Source: an uncultured Clostridia bacterium
GTDB taxonomy: Bacteria > Bacillota > Clostridia > Christensenellales > Borkfalkiaceae
Direction: 5' to 3'
NCBI GenBank assembly: GCA_947631905.1
Contig: CANRND010000002.1
Coordinates: 62,001-126,000 of the forward strand
DNA: 64,000 nt
Part shown: piece by piece, positions 1 through 8,572 of the stretch
How positions within the stretch are numbered: the first letter of the stretch is position 1
How the letters are laid out: each line of letters starts with the position of its first letter
Position numbers and translations under genes: made by a program
The notes under the pieces: generated by a model
Told to the model about the DNA's origin: nothing
What the model saw: the letters and a program-made list of their open reading frames with translations, nothing else
Databases searched by the model: none

Positions 1-807
1 GCCTTGCAGGCGGACGCTCCCCGTCTGCGAAGTTTCGGCGGAGAGTAAAAAGGAGCCGCTGTATACGAGCAATGCGCCGACCGCTTCGCCGCGGTCCTCG
101 TCCGCGTCTTTGGAAAGAAGGGCGAGGAAAGGATTCATCTGGTGGGAAGAAGCCCCGCGCGAGGAAGAAACGGAATAAGCGCCGTGGCCGAGCGGGGTGC
201 GTTCGGGCATGCGCTCCGCGCAGTGCCTGCCTTGCAGACAGACCGCGTCGTACCCCCCCTCTTCGAGGTCGAGGCAGAAAGAGTACGCCCGCGGTAAAAA
301 TATAGGGTCCTTTCCGCGGTTGCGGATGACGGCGTTGCGCGCGATTACGTCCGAATCTTCGAAGAGGGAATAATTGAGAACAATCTCCGCGTCGGACAAC
401 ACGTCGCGGAGGGTGATTTCGAGCGTCTCTTTCCCTTTCCGCGCGCAGGGAAGTCCTCCGAGCGCGGGTACGCCCGCATAAATGCGGTGGCCCGCGTAAT
501 GAAACCTGCTTGCGCGGGAACCGTCTTGCCTTTCGATGATGACGGAGGGCGCGCGGAAATCTCCCTGCCCGTAACTGCCGTATTCCTGCGCGGCGATGTC
601 GAGCGAGAACCAATGGTCGCTGTCCGGAGGGGTGGGCGCAAAGCTGACGGGGCGGGTGCGCATGTCAAAGGCGCGCAAGTCGTCCTCCCCCACCCGTCCG
701 CCGAAGTGCAGATCTGTCAGATAGCCGTTCGGGTCAATCCAAAGCACGCAGGAAAAACTCTTTCCATGCAGAAAAAAACAGTTCGTTTTGCGGTCAAAAA
801 CAATCAT
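1..807 (-). CDS. GH36 alpha-galactosidase, N-terminal part (runs off left edge)
   Basis: The frame is open from the ATG at 807 to base 1, giving 269 residues of an incomplete protein. The N-terminal beta-sandwich of GH36 is recognisable: a segment with YGSYGQGDFRAPS near residue 80 and SSHQMNPFLAL near residue 220. No signal peptide is seen, so it is probably cytosolic and cleaves terminal alpha-galactose from imported oligosaccharides. A GAGG ribosome-binding site lies just before the start. It follows nanE and a GH26 lipoprotein, which fits galactomannan-type substrates. The catalytic TIM barrel lies outside the window, so activity cannot be judged. Confidence 0.85.
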   Translation of the reverse strand, partial: MIVFDRKTNCFFLHGKSFSCVLWIDPNGYLTDLHFGGRVGEDDLRAFDMRTRPVSFAPTPPDSDHWFSLDIAAQEYGSYGQGDFRAPSVIIERQDGSRASRFHYAGHRIYAGVPALGGLPCARKGKETLEITLRDVLSDAEIVLNYSLFEDSDVIARNAVIRNRGKDPIFLPRAYSFCLDLEEGGYDAVCLQGRHCAERMPERTPLGHGAYSVSSSRGASSHQMNPFLALLSKDADEDRGEAVGALLVYSGSFLLSAETSQTGSVRLQG

Positions 808-869
808 ATCATCCTCACAAATAATGTTTCGCCTCCGATCCCCTTTTAAAGGATGGGAGGCGGTTGCTT

Positions 870-900
870 GCTCCCCGCGCGTCTGAGCTCCGCGGGGAGC
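870..900 (-). other. Intercistronic GC-rich hairpin
   Basis: A perfect 10-bp stem (870-879 with 891-900, GCTCCCCGCG) lies between nanE and the GH36 gene. On the transcribed strand it has no U-tract directly after it, so it is more likely an mRNA-stability or partial attenuation element than a full terminator. Confidence 0.5.
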
Positions 901-914
901 GGTAAAATTTTTTG

Positions 915-1625
915 TTACGCGCGGCTCTCTTCTCCGAAGCATTCGTTTTGGCGGAATACATCCACGAAATAGCCCGTGATGTTCTGCGGGCGGGTGATCG
1001 CCGCGCCGATGATAACATGCTCGATGCCGAGATCGAGGATCGCATTCAGTTCCGCAAAGGAATGGATACCCCCCTCGGCGATGATGCGCGACGTTTTGAT
1101 CTCCCGTTTGAGCAAGGCGCAGAAGCCGAAATCGGGGATGGGGATCTCCTTTGTCTCCTCCGTGTAACTGCGCAGGGTTGTGGAGATATACTCAAATCCC
1201 AGCTTTTCCGCATGGATCGCGTCCTCAAACGTCGCCACGTCTGCGACGAGCGGCTTTTTCGTGTGAGCGCGCGCGTATTCCACCAAAGATTCGAGGGTGA
1301 CCCCGCCGGGACGGCGGCGGAGCGTGGCGTCCATAGCGATCACGGCGCATTTGGAGGAAATGAGCGCTTTCAATTCCGCAAGCGTAGGCGTAATATAAAC
1401 GGGCGAGTCCGCATATGTCTTTTTGATCAGCCCGATGATGGGCAATTTGCCCCGAAGATGAGCGTGGATGGCGTTGATGTCTTTCACGGTGTTGGCGCGG
1501 ATGCCGACCGCTCCGCCCTGCCGAGCCGCTTCCGCCATTTTCGGCATCGACTTGCCGCCGTAAAGAGGCTCGTCTTTCAGCGCCTGGCAGGAGACGATCA
1601 GGCCCCTCGGTAAAATGGGTTGCAT
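915..1625 (-). CDS. nanE: N-acetylmannosamine-6-phosphate 2-epimerase
   Basis: 236 residues, the usual length for NanE (ManNAc-6-P to GlcNAc-6-P). The TIM-barrel family signatures are visible: GLIVSCQAL at the N-terminus, IGLIKKTY carrying the expected catalytic lysine, and IIAEGGIHS near residue 180. AAGGAGAG precedes the ATG. NanE normally works with sialate lyase and ManNAc kinase, but neither nanA nor nanK sits beside it here; the closest candidate kinase is the ROK protein at 20652-21485 in another operon. Its place between a GH26 enzyme and a GH36 enzyme is unusual. Confidence 0.9.
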   Translation of the reverse strand: MQPILPRGLIVSCQALKDEPLYGGKSMPKMAEAARQGGAVGIRANTVKDINAIHAHLRGKLPIIGLIKKTYADSPVYITPTLAELKALISSKCAVIAMDATLRRRPGGVTLESLVEYARAHTKKPLVADVATFEDAIHAEKLGFEYISTTLRSYTEETKEIPIPDFGFCALLKREIKTSRIIAEGGIHSFAELNAILDLGIEHVIIGAAITRPQNITGYFVDVFRQNECFGEESRA

Positions 1626-1652
1626 AGCTACTCTCCTTAATGTTATTCCGTC

Positions 1653-3710
1653 TTATTTCCCGTCTGCTTTCTTAAATCCGTTGCGGAACGCCTCGTGCGT
1701 CGCTTTCAAGTCGTTATATTCGCCGTTGGGGTTGGCAAACTGCAAGCGGTTGATGACCCCCGTGGCTCTGCCCGTTTCGGGATCGTATTCGTAATCGTTG
1801 CAGTTAAACCATATCAGTCCTTTGATCTGTTTGGCATAGGCCATAGGTTTTTCCGCGTAGAGTTCGTTGAACATCCCCTCTACCCACTTCGCCTGTGCGC
1901 CGCCGTTTCTGCCCAAAACCATGCCCGCGCTTGCGTCGGCGTCGCCGCCCGAGCCGCAGGCAAACTCACCGATGATCATTCCCCATTCGGAGAAGTAATC
2001 CTTGTTCTTCGTATACAGATCGCCGTAGTGCTTCGCAAACGTCGTCATACGGGTCTCCGCATTCTCGGGATAGTTGTTCATCTCGTAGCTCGTGCCGCCC
2101 AACAGCTGGGCATATTCCCTGCCGGGGAAGAAGCACAGATCCTCGCCCCATCCCGAATAAGGACAGGAGACCGCGATCGGGTTCCAGATCCAGATGACGT
2201 TGTCCACGCCGTTCTCTTCGAAAATATCGTAGAGCCGCCGCCACGTCATCACGAAAATATCGGGGTCGAGCAGGTTCATCATGCCCGAATAACTCGTCCA
2301 GTCCGTATTCATCTCGTTGTTGAGACGGAACATGAGCGGAGCGCCGTACTCCTTGATGTCGAGCGCCAGACGCTTGAAATACTCGTCGTATTTCCCGCGC
2401 ATGATGTCGAACATCGGGGAGATCTCTTCGTCCACCGTGTTGTTGTTTGTCGTGAACTGGAAAGTAAATTCCAGCGTAGGGCGTTCGCCGTTTCCGTTGC
2501 CGCCCGCAAGCTCTTTCGCCATCGCAAGCGGGAAATAGTGGCGGGAGTGGTCGTTCGGTTGGATGGCGCCCCATCCGAGGTGGGTATACGTCATGTAAAT
2601 ATCGTATTTCCTGCCCCAGACCTCGTCCTCAATATAATGCTGCATGGCAAGGCTTTTGGAGAGATATTCGTCGTAGGCGCCCGAGTGGGGTACGAGGCTA
2701 TCCTCTTCGCCCGGCATTGAGTAACTGAACACTCCCCAATTCTTCTTATCCTCCGTCATGAGCTGGTTGAAATAGGCTTTGGTTTCGGCGTTCCAGCGGG
2801 GATTTTCCAGCGGCGCGCCCGCGGTGAAATAGTTGCGCGCCGTCCCTTTAACGGGAATGCGCTTCCAGCTCATTACGAGCTTATCCATGAGTTCCGCCTT
2901 GTTCTCTTTGGACTTCATCACGAACAGCCCGTGGTTGCGGCTGTCTTTCGCCTCGCGCACCACGCCGATGTTGTAGAACGGACGTTCGATCCCCTCCGCG
3001 TCATTGATGCGGATGTCGAAGCGGTAAATATCGTATCCGTCCCGCCGCGTGAGGTTGCCCTCGCGCACGGTGGGATAGGAATGGATATTATCCGACGTAC
3101 CGTCCTTTACAGGGGAAACTTCAAAGTCGAGTTCGTTGAGGAGGGTGAGATTTTGGTTTTCGTAATAGGCGGGATTGACGAGGTGGCGGATGAGCCACTC
3201 GTTGAGATAGGTGTACCAACCGCCCGCCTGCCCCGCATACGGATTTTTGCTTTCCGCACTGTACGTAAGAACGGAATCGTCGAAGAAATACTGTGTGCGG
3301 TATTTGGCGATGGAGTAGTCCACCGTCACGTCCTTTGCGGGCAGGGTGAACGCCGTGCCGTTGGAAGCATGGACGACCCTGACGCTTTCGCCGTTGTAAA
3401 ATTCAAAGTGGATATCCTGCCGCTTCCCGAGTTCGGTATATGAGGGCAGATATTCCCCGTTGATAAAATACTTCGCGCCTTTCAGATCGGAAACGTCCGA
3501 AAAGCCGTTTTCCTCATCTTTGAGTTCCCCGTTCGGGTAGAGCCCCTCGAAAGAAAATTCCAAAGACGCCTTGTCTTTGTTCGGCTCCGTGACGGAAGGC
3601 GGGGAGGGAGGCTCCCCTTGATTGCCGCCCCCGGAGGGCGTTTTGGCGCATCCCGCAAACATGCTCAGACCGAAAAGAGTTGCCATCATCATTGCCGTTA
3701 TTTTTTTCAT
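1653..3710 (-). CDS. GH26-like beta-mannanase lipoprotein
   Basis: 685 residues with a lipoprotein signal peptide (lipobox FAGC, Cys20). The first ~270 residues are an accessory beta-rich region. From ~290 a glycosidase barrel is visible: FRLNNEMNTDW with probable acid/base Glu466, VIWIWNP, and MIIGEFACG with probable nucleophile Glu582. This matches the clan GH-A arrangement of GH26, so an extracellular membrane-anchored endo-beta-mannanase is the best guess; another GH-A family is possible. It lies in the operon led by the SBP/permease genes, GAGGAAG precedes the ATG, and it is 7 bp from the GDPD gene. Confidence 0.72.
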   Translation of the reverse strand: MKKITAMMMATLFGLSMFAGCAKTPSGGGNQGEPPSPPSVTEPNKDKASLEFSFEGLYPNGELKDEENGFSDVSDLKGAKYFINGEYLPSYTELGKRQDIHFEFYNGESVRVVHASNGTAFTLPAKDVTVDYSIAKYRTQYFFDDSVLTYSAESKNPYAGQAGGWYTYLNEWLIRHLVNPAYYENQNLTLLNELDFEVSPVKDGTSDNIHSYPTVREGNLTRRDGYDIYRFDIRINDAEGIERPFYNIGVVREAKDSRNHGLFVMKSKENKAELMDKLVMSWKRIPVKGTARNYFTAGAPLENPRWNAETKAYFNQLMTEDKKNWGVFSYSMPGEEDSLVPHSGAYDEYLSKSLAMQHYIEDEVWGRKYDIYMTYTHLGWGAIQPNDHSRHYFPLAMAKELAGGNGNGERPTLEFTFQFTTNNNTVDEEISPMFDIMRGKYDEYFKRLALDIKEYGAPLMFRLNNEMNTDWTSYSGMMNLLDPDIFVMTWRRLYDIFEENGVDNVIWIWNPIAVSCPYSGWGEDLCFFPGREYAQLLGGTSYEMNNYPENAETRMTTFAKHYGDLYTKNKDYFSEWGMIIGEFACGSGGDADASAGMVLGRNGGAQAKWVEGMFNELYAEKPMAYAKQIKGLIWFNCNDYEYDPETGRATGVINRLQFANPNGEYNDLKATHEAFRNGFKKADGK

Positions 3711-3717
3711 AACTTCC

Positions 3718-5535
3718 TCACGCGACGGTCACTTCCGCCAGATCGCTGTAAAGCCCGAAGACCGTATGCGCGGAATCGCCCGCGTCCTGCGAGAGATAGA
3801 AGAGTACCTTTACCTTATTCCCCTCGCGGGAGACGGGAATGATACTGCATTCTTTCTCCACCTGCCAGCCGTTATACGTCGTGCAAGTGAGCGTCACTTT
3901 CTTTGCCGAAAGCTGGGCTTCGGTGAGCGTGGCGGGGGCCGCGATCTCTTTCACGATCATGGCGCAGTCTTCCGCGGCATTCGTCGTTGCGATGTTGCAC
4001 TTGATGGAATAATGCAAGGTGTCTTCAAACGTCCATGTGTTCTGCGCGTAACCGCGCGCAAGATACGCCGCCGACATGTTGTTCGTGGTTGCGTCCGTTG
4101 TCCTTTTCCCGGCGTCGTAAGTCATCTCGTCGAGAGAGACGTTGAACTTGCGGAGAATGTTCCTCAGACAGCTGTCCATATTCGCGCGCGTGACGTTGAC
4201 GCCGCCCCAAAAATTCGGATAGGGATGATCAGTATTCTTTGTATCGTTGAACTTTCCCGAGGTCGCCGAGCCGAGGAAGCCGACGGGGATCTCGGGACAG
4301 ACTTCGCGCATCTTTTCGGCATAAGCGGAGTAGAACGTGATGGTAAACCAGCGCCCTTTCATCTGCGGATATTTGTCGATGACGGACTTCATGGTCTCAA
4401 TCGCTTCCAGCTCATCCACCGCAAGGGAGGACGCGCCGTCGAATTTCAGTTCGAAGATAAAGATCACGTCCGTATCGAGCAAGAGTTCGATGGTCTCTTC
4501 GAGCGTGGGGAAAGTATCCTCATATTTCTTGCTGTAATCTTTGAGGGTCATCTTGCGGAGCGCTTCCGACGTGGCGAGCGCAAAATAGCCGTTGCCCGTG
4601 GAAGTCGTTCCCGTATCGGAGTTGTGGCAAATGAGGATCTTCTTGTCTTTCGTCACTTGCAGGTCGAGTTCGATGTGCGTGGCGCCCTCGTTGGCGGTCG
4701 CCATGATCGCCGTTTTGGACTGCTCGTTGCAATAGGACGTGATGCCGCGGTGCGCCGCGACATACTGCGCCCGCGCAAAGCCGCTCTCCTTGAAGTAGCC
4801 GAACGCTTCGCCGACTTCCGGAAGAGTATCCGTCACAATGCCGTAACAACCCGCCGCCATTGCAGAGACGGTCTCCTCCACGCCGTCGGTATACGCCCAG
4901 CAAACTTTTGCCATCGCTTCGACGTACTTTGCCGCGACGGGCAGGTTGGCCTGGGTCCCGTCGTACAGAAGAATGTTGCATCCCGCCTTATTCGCCGCGC
5001 CGATGTGATCCCATTCGCCGTAGCGGTCGGCGGAAATGGTCGCGTCCGTCAGATCGTACACGGTATTGACGAGATAGCCTACGGACTTATCGGCATAGAG
5101 CGTTTCGAGGACGGAAACGTCTTTGGACATCGCCATAATGTCGGTGATCGCATAGGTGTTTTTCAGCCAGCCAAGGAAAGGTTCCACCGTGTCTTTTTCG
5201 AGCCGCACGATGGGAATGAATTTCGCTTTCAGATAACTGTCGAACGTCTGCGTGAGCGTTTTTTCCTCTCCCCCGAGGGTAACGTTCATCTCCGCGTCGG
5301 GGGTCACGATGACGGAAGCCGCTTTCACGGAACTGCCCGCCGCAGCGCCCATCTCCGCAAAGGAAGCAGGCTCCGCGATCACGGTCGGCTCCAACATGAG
5401 GCCGCTGCCGTTTCCGGCGACCTGAACATAATTCGCGTAACTGTTCGCCGCATTGGCGGAAACGCCGAGGCCGATCCCGCCGCAAAGGAGCATGGCGACG
5501 GCGGTGCTGCAAATTGCGATCAGCTTCTTTTTCAT
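3718..5535 (-). CDS. Secreted GDPD-family phosphodiesterase with a degenerate N-terminal half
   Basis: 605 residues with a Sec signal peptide and likely cleavage after VSANA (~residue 29). The C-terminal half holds the glycerophosphodiester phosphodiesterase core: AAHRGITSYCNEQS, then IELDLQV and LICHNSD, i.e. the His/Glu/Asp/His set expected for metal binding and catalysis. The N-terminal half (~80-245) ends with a GCYGIVTDTLPEV strand like the end of a GDPD barrel but lacks HRG and ExD, so it may be a decayed second barrel. Possible substrates are glycerophosphodiesters from teichoic acids or lipids. It is encoded within the mannan-type operon. Confidence 0.78.
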   Translation of the reverse strand: MKKKLIAICSTAVAMLLCGGIGLGVSANAANSYANYVQVAGNGSGLMLEPTVIAEPASFAEMGAAAGSSVKAASVIVTPDAEMNVTLGGEEKTLTQTFDSYLKAKFIPIVRLEKDTVEPFLGWLKNTYAITDIMAMSKDVSVLETLYADKSVGYLVNTVYDLTDATISADRYGEWDHIGAANKAGCNILLYDGTQANLPVAAKYVEAMAKVCWAYTDGVEETVSAMAAGCYGIVTDTLPEVGEAFGYFKESGFARAQYVAAHRGITSYCNEQSKTAIMATANEGATHIELDLQVTKDKKILICHNSDTGTTSTGNGYFALATSEALRKMTLKDYSKKYEDTFPTLEETIELLLDTDVIFIFELKFDGASSLAVDELEAIETMKSVIDKYPQMKGRWFTITFYSAYAEKMREVCPEIPVGFLGSATSGKFNDTKNTDHPYPNFWGGVNVTRANMDSCLRNILRKFNVSLDEMTYDAGKRTTDATTNNMSAAYLARGYAQNTWTFEDTLHYSIKCNIATTNAAEDCAMIVKEIAAPATLTEAQLSAKKVTLTCTTYNGWQVEKECSIIPVSREGNKVKVLFYLSQDAGDSAHTVFGLYSDLAEVTVA

Positions 5536-5547
5536 GCTTTGCCTCCT

Positions 5548-6150
5548 TTAATTCAGCCCGACGATCAGCGTAAACTCTGCGCTGTCGCCGCCGCAACGGA
5601 CCCGTATCACGCACTCGCCGCGGGCGACCGCCGTCACTCTGGCGATCGCGCCCTGGCTTTCAACGGTACCGATCGAGGTATCCGAACTCTCCCAAACAAT
5701 GTCGCCGTCCAGTTCCTCGGTCCCTTTCACTTTGACCGTAACCGTGGCGTTCTTGCGCAAAACAAGTTTCCCCTCGGGAACCGTCACCGAAAGACGGGAC
5801 GCTTTTACCGTAACCGAGCAGGAAGCAAGTTGCTTCTCTCCCTGCGACACGGTGACCGTGGCGGAACCCTCGGCAACGCCATTGACCGTGGCGGTGTTGC
5901 CCGACGCGGCGACCGTAACGACCGCCTCGTCCGAACTCGTCCAGATATATGTAGTTGCGGGGTCTTCTCCGGGAGCGGGTTCCCCGCCGTCCCAGGTCAA
6001 TGTGAGGGTATCGCTCCCCCCTACCCCGAGTTCGAGCATCGTTTTATCGAGGCTTGCACTCGTTCCGCCCGCCGGCTTTTCGCCGCATGCACACAGCGAC
6101 AGGATCGCCGCGGCAAGCAATACCAGCGGCAGAAAGATCTTCTTCTTCAT
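5548..6150 (-). CDS. Small lipoprotein with two bacterial Ig-like (Big_2) domains
   Basis: 200 residues: lipobox LCAC (Cys22) followed by two tandem ~85-residue Big_2-type beta-sandwiches. Their hallmarks are WTSSDEAVVTV...GVAEGSATVTV near 70-100 and VWESSDTSIGTV...ARGECVIRV near 145-185. There is no catalytic domain. It probably acts as a surface-bound spacer or carbohydrate-contact protein for the neighbouring transporter and hydrolases; that role is inferred from context only. Confidence 0.7.
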   Translation of the reverse strand: MKKKIFLPLVLLAAAILSLCACGEKPAGGTSASLDKTMLELGVGGSDTLTLTWDGGEPAPGEDPATTYIWTSSDEAVVTVAASGNTATVNGVAEGSATVTVSQGEKQLASCSVTVKASRLSVTVPEGKLVLRKNATVTVKVKGTEELDGDIVWESSDTSIGTVESQGAIARVTAVARGECVIRVRCGGDSAEFTLIVGLN

Positions 6151-6242
6151 ATCATTCTCCTTGTAAAGAATAAATTCGTTTCAGCATACAAGGTCCGCGC
6201 GAGAAAACAATTTCCCGCGCGTCCCTTGTGCAACCGGTCTGC

Positions 6243-7493
6243 TCAGCCCTTGACGGAGCCGAGCTGCAAACCGCCCTTGATGTATTTGACGACATAAGGG
6301 TACATACAGATGATGGGGATAATGCTCACGAGCATTGCCGCGGCTTCCACGTTCTTCGCGTTCATTTGCAGCCACGGGTTGTTCTTATCGAGATCGGTGT
6401 TCTCCAACATCAGATAGATGTAGTAGGCGAGCGGATGGGCCTGTTTTGCACTGCGGCTGATGAACATCAGCGCCGAGCCGTAACCGTTCCAGCAACCGAC
6501 GATCGTAAAGAAGCAACAGGTGCCGATGATTGGAAGCGACATGGGGATCACGATGAGGAAGAAAAGTTGGAGTTCGCTTGCGCCGTCTAATTTCGCCGCC
6601 TCTTCGATGTCCGACGGGATGCCCTCGAAGAACGTCTTATAATAGAGCATGTGGGCGACGTTGGAGAGCGAAATCAGAATGATCGACCAAACCGTGTTGA
6701 GCAGGTTCATCATGCTCATCAGCATATAGATCGGGATGATGCCCGCCGAGAAGAGCATGGTGATGACGAAGAACATCAGGATCCCGCCGCGGAGGGGGTA
6801 ATCGCGTTTGGAAAGCGGATATGCGGCAAGCGCCATCATGAGATTGGAGACGATGGTAACGAGCAAGGTGATGAACACCGAATTGCCGAACGCCTGCCAG
6901 AAGTCGATCGCGCCCTCCCCTGCGAGGACATACCGGAACGCTTCGACGGAGGGGCGCACGGGGAACAGTACCACGTGCAGGTTGAAGTTGCCGTCGTTGA
7001 ACGAAAGGGAGAAGTAGTTGAGGAGCGGGAAGCAGACGACAAAGATAAACAGGAACAGCATCGTTAAGTTGATGATGTTCAACGTAATGTCGATCTTGCT
7101 CTCACGGATGCGGTTGGGATGACGTTTGGAGACCTTGCGTTCATCCTCTTCATGCTCCGTTTTCGCCCTGCGCTTTCTTTCCCGTTCGTGCCAGCGTTCG
7201 TCGGCCGTCTGCATGATGAGCGCGCGGTCGGCGCCCTTGACGCCCATTGCCCAGCAGTTGAGATACCGCCACAGGCAGTACGCATAGATGTTATAGCCGC
7301 AGATGAGCGCGCCGATGAGGAACACCACAAGGCCGATCCACCAGACGCCGCCGCCCTGCAAAGCCATGACGGTAAATACGCCTACGCCGACCGCCGCGGG
7401 CAAGAGGATAAAGCACAATAGCCGCAAAAGCGCTTCTTTGTAGACGGCGCGGTCGTTCAGGCGCCAGTACTGAAAATGCTTGAAAATATTCAT
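6243..7493 (-). CDS. Sugar ABC transporter permease, LplC/YtcP type, with extra N-terminal membrane domain
   Basis: 416 residues, about 120 longer than usual for this family. The permease core begins near residue 125 (RIRESKIDITLNIINLTML) and carries the EAA loop SDIEEAAKLDGASELQLFF near 305, which docks on the ATPase. Before it are two additional predicted helices (~22-44 and ~51-72) and a highly charged linker (~98-125). It pairs with the LplB-type permease 12 bp upstream and the binding protein before that. No ATPase gene is nearby; such transporters often share a common MsmX-type ATPase encoded elsewhere. Confidence 0.87.
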   Translation of the reverse strand: MNIFKHFQYWRLNDRAVYKEALLRLLCFILLPAAVGVGVFTVMALQGGGVWWIGLVVFLIGALICGYNIYAYCLWRYLNCWAMGVKGADRALIMQTADERWHERERKRRAKTEHEEDERKVSKRHPNRIRESKIDITLNIINLTMLFLFIFVVCFPLLNYFSLSFNDGNFNLHVVLFPVRPSVEAFRYVLAGEGAIDFWQAFGNSVFITLLVTIVSNLMMALAAYPLSKRDYPLRGGILMFFVITMLFSAGIIPIYMLMSMMNLLNTVWSIILISLSNVAHMLYYKTFFEGIPSDIEEAAKLDGASELQLFFLIVIPMSLPIIGTCCFFTIVGCWNGYGSALMFISRSAKQAHPLAYYIYLMLENTDLDKNNPWLQMNAKNVEAAAMLVSIIPIICMYPYVVKYIKGGLQLGSVKG

Positions 7494-7505
7494 ACAAGCG
7501 CCTCC

Positions 7506-8534
7506 TTACCAAAGCCCGCGTTTCATCGTCTTGGAGGTGATCGCGTTGCCCACGACCATCAGGATAAGACCGATGAGACCGTTGAATACGCCGAGCGCGG
7601 TCGCAAACGGGACGTTTGTCATCCCCCGCCGGATCGAAATATCGTAGATGTACGTGTCGAGAACGATCTGCGAGTCGATCAGCGTGCCGCGGTTGACTTG
7701 CATCATCGTCCAGATCTGTTCGAAGCCCGTTGCCATCATGCCGCTGATGTTGAGAACGAGCGTTAAAGCGATCGTCGGCAAAATGGAGGGAATGGTGAGA
7801 TACCACATCTTTTGCAGACGGTTTGCGCCCTCCAAAGTCGCAGATTCATAATACGTCTTATCGATGGCGACGATCGCAGAGTAGTACAAAATACAGCCCC
7901 ACCCCGCATTTTTCCATGCCGAGAAGAACACGGCGAGAGGTTTGAACCACTCGTTCTCCGCCATGATAAAGCCCGTAAACCGTCCCAAAACGCCGAACTC
8001 GGGGTCGAGCAAGCCCGACCAGATACCGATGACGATCGCCCACGACAGGAAGTTGGGGATACAGATGATGATGAGGATCACCTTAGCGAGCGCCTGGCTT
8101 TTGAGTTCGGAGAGCTGTACCGCGACCAGAATGGACAGCGGGAAGCAGATGAGGAGCCTTATCACGTTGATGAGCAAGGTGTTCCCCACCGCCCGCACAA
8201 AAGATTCGTCGACGAAAATATCACCGAAATTCTTAAACGTCCATGTGCCGTGGGTGAGATTATAGAGAACGTCCGCTTTGGTGAGGTCGAAGCCCTCCGC
8301 GCCCTTAAAGGCAAACAAAATGCCGAACATGGGCAGATAGCCGAAGAGCAGGGTCACGGCGACGGCGGGCAAAAGGAAGATATGGAGCTGGCGGTGTTTT
8401 TTCACGCGCTTCCACAAGTCTTTCCAAAAGCCCGGGTGCGGGTCGTAGAGCGGCCGCTTCTCCTCATCCGCAGGGCCGGCGACCTCTCCCGCAAAAGCGG
8501 GAGATTCGCCCGTTAGTTGCAAATCATTTTCCAT
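7506..8534 (-). CDS. Sugar ABC transporter permease, LplB/YteP type
   Basis: 342 residues with a ~45-residue cytosolic N-terminus and about six membrane helices. The family opening HIFLLPAVAVTLLFGYLPMFGI is at ~50-72 and the EAA-like loop (YYESATLEGANRLQKMWYLTIPSI) near 240. It forms the membrane channel with the permease encoded immediately downstream and receives substrate from the binding protein encoded upstream (38-bp gap). The ribosome-binding site is GAGAGG. Confidence 0.9.
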   Translation of the reverse strand: MENDLQLTGESPAFAGEVAGPADEEKRPLYDPHPGFWKDLWKRVKKHRQLHIFLLPAVAVTLLFGYLPMFGILFAFKGAEGFDLTKADVLYNLTHGTWTFKNFGDIFVDESFVRAVGNTLLINVIRLLICFPLSILVAVQLSELKSQALAKVILIIICIPNFLSWAIVIGIWSGLLDPEFGVLGRFTGFIMAENEWFKPLAVFFSAWKNAGWGCILYYSAIVAIDKTYYESATLEGANRLQKMWYLTIPSILPTIALTLVLNISGMMATGFEQIWTMMQVNRGTLIDSQIVLDTYIYDISIRRGMTNVPFATALGVFNGLIGLILMVVGNAITSKTMKRGLW

Positions 8535-8572
8535 TTTTTTACCTCTCTGTCATCTTGTGGTAAAACATGGGC

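Noticed and set aside
3622-6297. An 891-codon open frame on the plus strand
   Set aside because: Antisense to the GDPD and Ig-like lipoprotein genes, Arg/His-rich composition, no family features.
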